Source of the DNA: Dictyophora rubrovolvata
Lineage: Eukaryota > Basidiomycota > Agaricomycetes > Phallales > Phallaceae
DNA length: 64,000 nucleotides
NCBI GenBank assembly: GCA_029959195.1
Contig: CP114118.1
Coordinates: forward strand, 1 to 64,000
Direction: 5' to 3'
Of the stretch, positions 1 to 9,353 are shown in pieces. Each line of letters opens with the position of its first letter. The stretch's first letter is position 1. The translations under genes and the position numbers were made by a program. The notes below the pieces were generated by a model. It was not told the origin of the DNA and did no database searches. It saw only the letters and a list, made by a program, of their open reading frames with translations.

Positions 1-235
1 CTAAACCCTAAACCCTAAACCCTAAACCCTAAACCCTAAACCCTAAACCCTAAACCCTAAACCCTAAACCCTAAACCCTAAACCCTAAACCCTAAACCCT
101 AAACCCTAAACCCTAAACCCTAAACCCTAAACCCTAAACCCTAAACCCTAAACCCTAAACCCTAAACCCTAAACCCTAACCCTAAACCCTAAACCCTAAA
201 CCCTAAACCCTAAACCCTAAACCCTAAACCCTAAA
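1..235. repeat. Telomere, (CCCTAAA)n
   Basis: About 33 uninterrupted 7-bp CCCTAAA units run from base 1, so the G-rich strand TTTAGGG points off the left end, as expected for a left chromosome end. One unit is a hexamer, CCCTAA at 174-179. The array ends at 235. Most studied fungi use TTAGGG; the heptamer is best known from plants. The rest of the window is clearly fungal, so this looks like the native telomere of the species. Confidence 0.97.
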
Positions 236-247
236 TATATTAGGGTT
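227..247. repeat. Inverted telomeric repeat at the telomere/subtelomere junction
   Basis: The last telomeric unit forms a perfect 8-bp inverted repeat, AACCCTAA (227-234), ATATA loop, TTAGGGTT (240-247). A single TAGGGTTTA in reverse orientation sits directly against the forward array. Confidence 0.8.
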
Positions 248-1249
248 TATTTGAAGGGGCAGCGTCGAGGCGGCATTTATTGAAGACAGGGGACGGGAGA
301 CGGCGAGCGGAGATTGAAAGTCCGATGACGATGACTGGACGGGAGAGAGAGCACGTGACTTGGCCGTGCGAAGTGAGCTGAGCAAGAAGACGGGGTGTGG
401 CAACAGGCGTCTATATAGCCGGCGCGCGCGAACCGTGTGAAAGAAATAGATAGTCAAGGGTTGACTATGGGATGAATATGAACAGTCTGAATAAAGATGT
501 CAAATACACCCACGAAAGCTATTACAAGTCGGTATACGTACTGTTGCTTTAGCGATCTCTCGCACTTGAAGTGTAAGCTAGAGTCCATGAGATGCATGAG
601 AAAGTAAGAGGTGGATGCGACATGTACATTGCTGGCCATCATGTTTAATTATCAGTTAAAACTTTCCATGTTCCACTGACACTAGCCACAGATACTTGTG
701 CACCCAGTCTGCCTTCTGTACTGACTTCACACCCAACCCTACGGAATGCATGGAATCAATAAACTCAGTCGAGAGAACTGCATAACATACCGGGTTACTT
801 CATTGGCGAATATGTTCAAGCTTTCCGTCATGCCATTGACGGTTTCCTGTGATGCCGGTAGTTGTAAAGTGATGAGTAACATTGTGACATGTAACACTGG
901 CATGAAAGATACAAACACTGACCTCAGTGTGATCCAGGATGTTGTTGGGGAGAAATAGTGTTACAAATGAGTGAACTAAGGAAAAAAACAAAAACAAAGT
1001 TACAGATTTATTTCTAGAATAAGTAAAATACAGGACGAACATATAAAGTAAGCTTATCTCTGAGAGATAAGATAAAGATCAACTGCGCGTAGATAATGAT
1101 ATCTTATCTAGCCGGCGCTTCCCACGAGAGGCGCCCATCACGTGACTCAACAGGAACCATTGCCCTTGCATATATTGATATAAGATAAAATTCTGTTGTA
1201 AGAAAAGTTGTTTCTAATAGGCTCACTTTTCAGGGATGGAGTAGGTGAA
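248..1249. other. Subtelomeric spacer without a gene
   Basis: No ORF here resembles a known protein. I see CACGTGA at 352-358 and ATCACGTGA at 1137-1145, a perfect 9-bp hairpin CTTATCTCT/G/AGAGATAAG at 1053-1071 and several GATAAG motifs. A GATA-rich stretch of the same kind recurs near 5915-5955, on the far side of the G-rich array. Confidence 0.6.
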
Positions 1250-1411
1250 TTATAAAACATGGAATATCTCGGGATTTTACTATGTAATTGGCCTTTGGCC
1301 AATTAGAAAAATGTATTTGCAGGACCGTTCCGGTCCTGCCAGTGTCAGAATTTCTTCGAAATTCCAACCCCCTAAGTGAGCCCCCCGCTTCGCGGGGGCT
1401 CACTATAGAAA
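1250..1411. repeat. Multi-hairpin dispersed repeat, copy 1
   Basis: Four short-loop hairpins follow each other: AATTGGCC/TTT/GGCCAATT (1286-1304), GCAGGACCG/TTC/CGGTCCTGC (1319-1339), GAATTTC/TTC/GAAATTC (1348-1364) and a 12-13 bp stem with one bulged C around a TTC loop (1376-1403). A related copy lies at 7195-7340 and shares the left flank AAAACATRGAATATCTC. No ORF explains it. It could be a foldback element or part of a structured RNA. Confidence 0.8.
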
Positions 1412-1439
1412 AAGAATGAATCACAGTAGTTTAAAGAGC

Positions 1440-4400
1440 CATAAATGGCGTGGATGAGGATGGGAAGAGTGGGGGTGGGATGGGAATGGGGACATGGAGA
1501 AGAAGCGGTGGGTCAAAAAGGGAATGGCAGTGCACTGTGCAAAACAACAGGATAAAAAAGCATGCTATTGATTAATTAGGATGACAGTAATAAACGGAGA
1601 AATAAAATGAAACACTTAACTGTAATTTATAAATCTGAGGTAGGCGTGGTGGACAACAGCGTGGACAGCAGTGTGGATGGTGATGAAAGGTGGGAAGGAT
1701 TGGGGGGCAGCTTGGATGGCGCAACAGGGAAAGCAAGGATGAACGATGTCTAAATAAGAAAATCAGAGCGTTAGTCAAAACCACGCTCAGTTTAAATTGA
1801 AAAAATGGCCTACAAAGGGGGACGGGGTATCGAATGGCTTAGATGAGGACGGGAAAAGTGAAATGGCGACGAGGATGGTGATGGGATTGGATGGGGATGG
1901 TTTGACAATGGGGTGATGGGATGAGGATGAGACGGGATGAGGATGAGGATGGACGGAAGGGAATGGCAATGGGAATGGTGATGGCAATGGCAATGGGTTT
2001 GACGATGGCAATGGCGATGGGGACGTTGGGAGAGACAGCAGTTAGAGTGACAGGCAGAATAAAACATGCCTAAATGTAATAATATTGGCGTTGGTTAAAG
2101 GAATGTCAAGGGTGGGGTGGTGAACAACTTGCGAAGGAAGCGGTGATGGTTGCACATGCACAAAAAGAATCCAAAAGACTGTAAACCCATTAATTGATGA
2201 GGGGAATGTAAAAAAAGAAAACACTTACTGCAGTTTAAAAACCGGCGGTGAATGACAGTGGCAAGAGGGTGGCATGGATGGCGATGAAGAGGAGGTAGCG
2301 GGGGAAGCAAGTGATATTCTGAATAGAAAGATAAAAAGCTTAATTGAATGTTCAAAAGGTAAATGAGCAACTTACAAATGGGTGGCGGGATGGGAATGGC
2401 AACGGCAATGGGAGTGGGACGTGGAGAGGCAGGTCAAAGGGGGAATGCCGGTGGAATGCCGGTGGAATGCCCAATGAAAAAAGCGCCATTGATTATTTAT
2501 AACGACGGGAATAAACAGAAGAACGAAAAGAAAGGCTTACTGTGCGGTAGAAATAGGAGTGGAGATGTTGCAGGACATAGAAGGAAAACATCCTATATAA
2601 ACCGAAATAAAAGAGTCAGTTATACCTAACATCATGTAGGAATGGATAATAATACTGAAGCGTTAGTCAAGGCAACATCAAGGGTGGGGTGGTGAGGAGC
2701 TTACCAAACTGCATGCACAAAACAAATCCAAAAGACTCTAAGATCAACAGCGTTTAGATATAAGGAGAACAAAGAAAAGAGAAACACTTACTTTGGTTGA
2801 AAAAGTGTTTGCAAGCGGTAAATGGGTGGGGACGGGTGGCAAGGGGAATATGGTTAGGGAGCATGCCGGTTGCTGGATGGGACGGGATGACGGACATTCT
2901 ACAAAAACAAAGAAAGAAACAGTCAATTAGACTCGACGTTGAGATAAGGAAATAGTACCTACTATAAAGAAATCGCCCTTAGGGAAAACTTCGAGGGCGG
3001 CAGTACGGAGAGCAATTGAGGGGGATGCAGACAGAGCGGTGATGGAATGAAGGAAATTGAGTCTGGACTAGATATGGAAATATTCAGTGGGTAGTTAAAA
3101 GAACGTCGAATCCAGACGTTAAGTGACTTACCAAGTGCAATGGGGATGGTGAATGCAAACCATAGGCGACTTAAAGAGGGAACCGGACGATGGCAAATCC
3201 ACGCAGACAAAAGAAATTATGAGACTAGAGAATCATTAGACGGACGAGATATAAACGAAAAGGCAGGGGAAGGACTTACTCATATTGATTTATGGTTATT
3301 ACGAGGGTGAGGGTGATGGATAGCAGTGGGGGGTGTGAAGAGAGGCCGGCGGCGACAGCTACACACATAAAAAGATCCCAAAACACCATAAAATTGTTAA
3401 CATAAGAAATGTAGAAAAGGAAAAACACTTACTTTGGTTTAAAGAGCATTTGTCAGCGAGAAATGGATAGGGCCAGCCAAGTTCACTGCCTGATACCATA
3501 AAATCAAAAAGCGCTACAATAAATTAGATATAGGGGAATGAAAAAGGAAGGAAAAGAAAGCCTTACTATCTGAAAATCTGGGGAGAAGCCTAAGGAAAGG
3601 CGGCGGCTTGAAAGGAGATGGACGTAGGGATAAGCAGTGGGCCAAAGGCGAACTGCACGCGAACCAACATAACAAAGTGCTATTAATGAATAAGAACAGT
3701 GGGAATAAAGGGAGGAACAAAAAGAAAGGCTTGGTGTGATTGGGAAACGTTAGGTTGATGTGAATGGCGACGGACGGGTAAGGGGTATTAGGCTGGGGGA
3801 TGGTGGTTAGGGTGGTGGAGTGGTGATGGTGATGGGGATGGGTTTAACGATGAGCACAAAAAGAATCGAAAAATACTATAAAATCATTAGATATAAAGGA
3901 ACGAATATGAGACAAATGCTTACATTGGTTTCAAAAGTGTTTGCGCGTGGTAAATGGGTAGGGACAGCGGGGATGGTAAGGAGAGGATGGTTGGGGAAAT
4001 GGGATGGCGATGGATAGAATGACGATGGATGGAGGGCGATGGTAGGGGAAGGGCGATGGTAGGGGAAGGATGGGAGGGGTGATGGTAAGGGAAGGGAAGG
4101 GGGGTGAAACCCTAACACAACGAGGGCGAATCCATGGACATCACAGAAGTTGAAAGATCTACAAGATGATTAGATGGGCGACGAATAAAAGGTATTGGTG
4201 GGGAAGGACTTACTTTAGTTCAAAAAGCGTTGAAGCATTTACAAGGAGGGCTGGGGATGACATAACATGGATGGCGTGGATGGCGTGGGCATCTGGCAGG
4301 ACAAAGGATTTAAATAAGCTATATGGGAGTAAGTATCCGAGACAGAAGATGAAATGAGTATAATAAATACTTACGAAAATAGAAAGGGTGGATTTGTGGT

Positions 4401-5640
4401 AAAAGACGATGGCGGCGGACTGCTGATATGGTTAAGCAGACTGATGGCATCATTACGTGACGTCAGCATTGTCCGCGATGACGTTGAGTTAGGGAAAGGG
4501 AGTGATGACGATGCCAACGAGGACGTGGAGAGAGAGAGGGGGGATGACGCAAAGAAATCAGGCCTAGATACAGAAACATGCAGCAGGTAGGTAAAACGAT
4601 GTCGAGCGAAACGCTAAGCGACTTACCAAATGCAACGGTGATGGCGAATCCACGCAGATGAAAGAAATTAAGGGACTACGAAATCATTAGTTCAATGAAA
4701 CATAAACGAAATGTCGGGGGAAGGACTTACTTTGGTTTGAAAAGAGCGAAGAGCATTGTAGTGTGGATGAGGTGGTGAGGGCTGGATGGCATATGGATAG
4801 TGATCAAGGCAATGGCGATGGGATGGGATGGTGATGGGATTGGCGATGGGAATGGGAATGGGATTGGGAATGGGAATGGGATTGGGATTGGGATTGGGAT
4901 TGGGATTGGGATTGGGGATAGCGGTAGCGATGGGGATGGGGATGACGATGGTGCAGGGGGGACGTGAAAAGAGGTGGCGGCGACAGTTTTGTCAGGGTTT
5001 CGAGGTGGATGGTTTGGGAATGGGAACGGGTTTGATGTTGGCGAGGATAGGGAATGGTTGGCGATGGGGTTAGGGTTGGCGATGGGGATGGGAATGAGTT
5101 TGGCAACGGTTTGTGGGCGATGAATGAGGGCAGCATGGCTTTGACAGATGGTTTGGGGATGGGGACAGTTTGAGCGTTGGCGATGGGCGAGGGTAATGGT
5201 GAGGGCAATGGCGAGGGCAATGGTATTGAGATGGCGATGGGAACGGCGATGGTGACAGCGACGGGGATGGGGATGACGATGGTGCAGTGAGGATGTGAAA
5301 AGAGGCGGCGGCAGCGACGGTTCGGCCACACATACAAAGAACCGAACAGACTACAGAATGGTTAGTCATAAGGGGAATGTAGAGAAGAGAAAAGGCTTAC
5401 TTTGCGTTAGAAGCGTTGGGCAGCATTAAATCGGTAGGGACGAGGTGGATGACGATGGGGACATGGTCGGGGAGTAGGCAGGCTTCTGGATTATAGAGAA
5501 GGACTGCGGATGACGAAAAACTGATGAAATAGTGAGTTATACCGAATGTTGATATAAGGATAATACTTACTACGAAGACGTCGTCGGGAAAAACTGTGAC
5601 GGCAGCAATGGAGGCGTGGAGAACGAGTGGCCTGCTTTCA
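1440..5640 (-). repeat. G-rich subtelomeric module array with intron-like units on the minus strand
   Basis: Degenerate GATGG/GGGAATGG repeats alternate with conserved AT-rich segments. Read on the minus strand, at least 11 of these segments look like short fungal introns, with a GTAAGT/GTAAGC/GTAAGG donor, usually a CTAAY-like branch site and a TAG/CAG acceptor: 2179-2228, 2738-2791, 3225-3279, 3514-3566, 3876-3923, 4159-4213, 4319-4374, 4564-4626, 4676-4730, 5351-5400 and 5521-5570, all 48-63 nt. Exon-like parts also recur; the blocks at 3132-3224 and 4627-4675 are homologous. The longest open exon is 4731-5350 (Pro/Ser/His/Ile-rich, about 206 codons). Other modules have lost a donor or an acceptor (near 1617, 2540, 3427, 3720). 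This may be a repetitive spliced transcript running toward the telomere, coding or not, or the decayed remains of one. Confidence 0.65.
4838..4918. repeat. GGGATT/GGGAAT hexanucleotide run
   Basis: Hexamer units GGGATT and GGGAAT are repeated about a dozen times, ending in a pure (GGGATT) run of about six units. The plus strand is G-rich with runs of three Gs every six bases, a plausible G-quadruplex former. On the minus strand it reads as alternating Pro-Ile/Pro-Phe inside the open exon 4731-5350. Confidence 0.85.
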
Positions 5641-5677
5641 GACTCAGCAAGCCAATCGGGGCGTTTGCGTTCCCCAG

Positions 5678-5955
5678 ATCACGTGACCACCGCTAATGAG
5701 AACACGTCATCCAGATTTGGGTGAAGGAATCCATCCGGTTGCGATGATATTTTTAATGCGATGAAAGCGTTAAAAATAAGTATTAACTATAAAGATAATA
5801 ATTAGTAAATAATAAGGAATTATTTATTAGAAAACACTCGGTGAAAACTGAGATTAGTCGAGGTAAACGCTAAAGAACTAAGCATTAAATTGAAACTCCG
5901 ATAACGTCACGTGATTAAAGATAAGATACACTGATAAGATAAGATATAGATAAGC
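5678..5955. promoter_or_regulatory. E-box and GATA-rich segment at the inner edge of the array
   Basis: ATCACGTGA (5678-5686) and GTCACGTGA (5906-5914) match the RTCACGTG site bound by Cbf1-type bHLH proteins in yeasts. A cluster of GATAAGAT motifs lies at about 5917-5955. If the minus-strand array is transcribed, this is where its promoter would lie. No binding or transcription can be shown from sequence. Confidence 0.35.
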
Positions 5956-5994
5956 CGGATTTAGAAGATCAATGACATATTAATGACTTGAGGG

Positions 5995-6190
5995 TAGGTA
6001 GATGTAGTTGACTTGAGTTTTTCGTAGTATACTGCAAGGCTTTGTAGTCGGGATTTGAAGGTTTTATAGTCTACTTGAAGATTTTGTAATGCACTTCAAA
6101 TTATTGTAGTCAACTTCAAATATTTTGTAGATATTTTGTAGTCTACCTTGATGTTTTTGTAGTGAACTTGAGCTTTTTGAATGACTTATT
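5995..6190. repeat. Short tandem repeat based on TTTTGTAGTCTACTTGAAG
   Basis: A degenerate unit of about 20-25 bp, with the core TGTAGTC(T/A)ACTT, recurs six or seven times just before the larger minisatellite. It shares the GTAGT core with that array and may be an older, diverged part of it. No coding potential is seen. Confidence 0.65.
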
Positions 6191-6960
6191 AAGTATGGAC
6201 TATGGTATTTTGATTGTTTAGTGTGGTATATTAACTATGTACTGTGGTATTTTGAGTATGTACTGTGGTATTTCAATCATTTAATGTGGTATTTTAACTA
6301 CGTACTGCAGTATTTTAACTACATACTGCCGTAGTTTAACTACATACTGCCGTAGTTTAACTACGTACTGCAGTATTTTAACTATGTACTGTGGAATTTT
6401 AACTACGTACTGCAGTATGTTCACTAAGTACTGGGGTATTTTAACTACATACTGTGGTATTTGACTATGTACTGCAGTATTTTAACTATGTACTGTGGAA
6501 TTTTAACTACGTACTGCAGTATGTTCACTAAGTACTGGGGTATTTTAACTACATACTGTGGTATTTGACTATGTACTGCAGTATTTTAACTATGTACTGT
6601 GGTATTTTGAGTATGTACTGCAGTATTTGAACTACGTACTGCGGTATTTCAATCATTTAGTGCGGTATTTTAACTATGTACTGTGGTATTTGACTATGTA
6701 CTGCAGTATTTGAACTACGTACTGCGGTATTTCAATCATTTAATGTGGTATTTTAACTACATACTGTGGTATTTTGAGTACATACTGTAGTATTTTAACT
6801 ATGCACTGCGGTATTTTAACTACGTACTGCGGTATTTCAATCATTTAGTGTGGTATTTTAACTATGTACTGTGGTATTTTAACTACGTACAGCATATCTT
6901 ACCTATGCACTGTAGTATTTTATAGACATAGTGTGGTATTTATCCTATGAGGTGTAGTAT
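6190..6960. repeat. 22-bp minisatellite (TATTTTAACTAYGTACTGYRG)n with a 104-bp higher-order duplication
   Basis: More than 30 units of about 21-23 bp with the consensus TATTTTAACTAYGTACTGYRG. Within it a 104-bp block (6371-6474) is repeated exactly at 6475-6578, a recent segmental step. Many units contain TACTGCAGTA, which is its own reverse complement. Unit variants (TTGACTATG, TTCAATCATTTAGTG) recur in a non-random order. There are no ORFs. Confidence 0.92.
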
Positions 6961-6986
6961 TCTATTAATTTCCTTAAAAAGCCTAA

Positions 6987-7030
6987 CTCGGCGGTTCCCG
7001 CCGAGACAAATACCGCATCCTGCAGTATTT
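6987..7030. other. Two adjacent hairpins after the minisatellite
   Basis: CTCGGCGG/TTC/CCGCCGAG (6987-7005) is a perfect 8-bp stem with a TTC triloop. AAATACCGCA/TCC/TGCAGTATTT (7008-7030) follows, with one mismatch. The loop type is the same as in the multi-hairpin repeat. Confidence 0.75.
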
Positions 7031-7194
7031 GTTTCATACTTCTAGGTAACCTTCCAACCCTAACCAACTCAAAATATTCACTGGATCAGCTTGGTCACAT
7101 ATCTGGGAGCTGCCCAGCAGGAATGGCTAGATTCATTACAATAGTGTCATCTAGGCTTCAAGTACCGCATGTAAGGATACAGCAGGGCTAATCA

Positions 7195-7340
7195 TAAAAC
7201 ATAGAATATCTCAGGATCTTACTATGTAATTTGCATTTGGCTAATTAGAAAAAAGTGTTCTGGTCCTACTAGCATTGGAATTTCTTCGAAATTCCAACAC
7301 TGTAAGCCAGCCCCCCGCGCAGCGGGGGCTGGGTATAGAT
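7195..7340. repeat. Multi-hairpin dispersed repeat, copy 2
   Basis: Homologous to 1250-1411. The first two stems have decayed. Stem 3 is perfect: GGAATTTC/TTC/GAAATTCC (7277-7295). Stem 4 (7307-7332) keeps its pairing although the outer bases differ from copy 1 (CCAG/CTGG here, GTGAG/CTCAC there), and its loop is GCA in place of TTC. Confidence 0.8.
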
Positions 7341-8770
7341 ATTTTTCAAGTGTCTATCAATATACCCAGCGCTTAAATAAGCACCCATCTTAAGTAAGTT
7401 AAAACCTTCCAGTTTGAACCATGAAACATTAAAGGACTTCAATCTCAATTATTAGGCATAACCCACAGACCACAACTTCTTGCGCTGTTAGACCGTTACC
7501 ACTGACTGGCGCAAGTTCGGTTTACCTCTCTAAATTGAAGATATAACCCCTTATAATATAATTAACCCCCAGTACCCATAAGCCCCCAGTATCCACCACA
7601 AATAAACATGGCATATGTGAGAATTGAACCATGGACTTATCCAGCTGAGTTTGAAAAGTCTCACACCTTAACCACTCAACCATCAAAGCTTGATATTTAA
7701 TCTTTTAAAATAACCTTTATAACTCAATGATTCTTTAATTATTTTTAACTAATTTATAACTAATTTATTTCATAGAAATTATAGAGACTATTATTATCAT
7801 TTTCCTTATATTAATTTAGTTAACAAAGAGTAATTTACATGAAGGAATTGCAGGATATGTTAAATATATCCATGATGCCTTTCTAAATACATAGACAGGA
7901 AAAGAGAAGCTTCAGAAACTTCTCACTGCTAAAGATGTAAATACATATAATTGGACTCATATACATATGTATCAGGGTACGCTAGTATCATCCCCTTCTT
8001 TTCCTCCATTTATCTTCAGTTCCTGTCTATTTTATTCATTTTCATACTTCTTGTATTTTATCCCATCTCTTATATTCCCCTTTCTTTCTATATTCCCATT
8101 TCTCCCTTCAACGGGTGTTAAGTGCCTATTCCCATCAGCACCATGGCCTAGGCCCCAGCTAAAAGTCTGGGACTGGTGCATATCCACACCCAGTCCATGA
8201 ACTGAGGGCCATGTACAACCTTCGCTATTTTTCATAGTATATAGTTAGTAGTCCAAGAGGAGGGATCCCTAAGTTTGTTCTCTTAAGATCCCCTCCTTCT
8301 AAATGAGTTAGTATCTTTCCCAAAATATATTTTACTTAGAATCCCCTCCCTCTAGTCTGAGTGAGTAGCTCTGACAATATGTATCAATATCCTAGATGTG
8401 AAAATGGTTTCTTGTAATAAATACTTATTTTTTATTCTCTCATATATCTAGCTTGGACTTTGTGTGGGTCAGTACATACTTTTATAGTATTGAGATTACT
8501 AAGATATTTTTCTTTTATTTTACTTTAATTAGATAATATTATAGCTAGAATGATTCCTAGTTTAATATTTCAACTATGTTTTTCGCATGTTTCATTATCT
8601 CCTCCTATCTATATAATATAATTTGTTTGGCTCATATCTCCTGAACCAGTCCGCCAATTTCTTAGATTTTTTGGATAGAAACTCTCTTATATATGTAGTA
8701 TATATATACCAATTTTCAGGAGGATCCCTTAGTTCTTGATTTAAATATTATTTGTATTTTGACCCTATAA
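7341..8770. other. AT-rich gene-free subtelomeric stretch
   Basis: AT-rich sequence with no ORF of recognisable function. The only structured feature I see is the tRNA-like segment at 7608-7690. Confidence 0.55.
7608..7690 (-). pseudogene. tRNA-like sequence (Ser/Leu-type), possible SINE head
   Basis: On the minus strand TGGTTGAGTGGTTAAGG (7666-7682) matches a pol III A box with a D-arm, and GGTTCAATTC (7621-7630) matches a B box. The spacing and the CTTTTCAA anticodon-loop-like segment fit a Ser- or Leu-type tRNA. The acceptor arms do not pair and the T stem is weak. This is therefore a tRNA pseudogene or a tRNA-derived SINE head rather than a working tRNA. Confidence 0.4.
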
Positions 8771-8784
8771 TCACAAGTTCTCCA

Positions 8785-9262
8785 GGTATTCTATCTTACC
8801 TGCTCTATCACAAGAAGGTATATTTTACAGCGATATTCATATCAGATCTTATGACGGAAATTCTTTCTTGGAGTATATTGATGGATTATTAGAGCACATG
8901 AATCCATACCCTAAGCCCCGAAGTGTTCTGGTGCTAGACAATTGTCGCATCCACCATGTGCCGGATGTAAGGCAGAGATGTGAAGATCAGTAAGGTCTTA
9001 TTTTCTCCTCATAACTATCTTATTTTTGACATCTTTTAGTGGTGTCAAGATCATATATCTACCAGCATATTCTCCAGACCTGAATCCTATCGAAAAAGCT
9101 TTCTCCTTTGTCAAAGGTTATATGTGGAGACATGGCAAAAGGTTTCATGATGCAGTTTCAAGCAAGGAACCTGCTTTACCACTCATGTTTCTATATGAAG
9201 CTTTGGATCAAATCACACCGCAACTGGCGCAAAGTTGGATATATCACTCTGAGTATATGTAG
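8785..9262 (+). mobile_element. Tc1/mariner (IS630-type DDE) transposase fragment
   Basis: A DDE transposase remnant. The first exon (about 8785-8989) reads RYSILPALSQEG, then EYIDGLLEHMNPYPKP, then VLVLDNCRIHHV, whose Asp is the second catalytic residue. A roughly 50-nt intron (donor GTAAGG near 8990, acceptor TTTTAG ending about 9040) joins in frame to GVKIIYLPAYSPDLNPIEKA, the third acidic motif (SPDLNPIE), and runs to the stop at 9260-9262. The N-terminal DNA-binding region and first catalytic Asp are missing, with a stop codon just upstream of the preserved part. I see no terminal inverted repeats beside it. It is a truncated, probably immobile copy of a transposase family common in mushroom genomes. 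Confidence 0.8.
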
Positions 9263-9353
9263 TCCCTGGTAGTAGTTTATTACTTTGATAGACTTTATTT
9301 TTGTAATTGTTAATGTCACTGATAAAAAGAAGCTAAATAATAGAAGCTATTAC

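Noticed and set aside
1-235. Plant contamination as source of the TTTAGGG array
   Set aside because: The array joins continuous sequence with basidiomycete genes and intron style; no plant-like gene is present.
4804-5369. Four long overlapping ORFs in several frames, rich in Pro/His/Ser or Met/Gly/Leu
   Set aside because: They arise because the hexamer and GATGG repeats contain no stops in several frames. Only the minus-strand exon 4731-5350 is bounded by splice sites, and even that is unproven.
6190-6960. CRISPR-like array
   Set aside because: There are no unique spacers between constant repeats; adjacent units are variants of one 22-bp sequence in a eukaryote.
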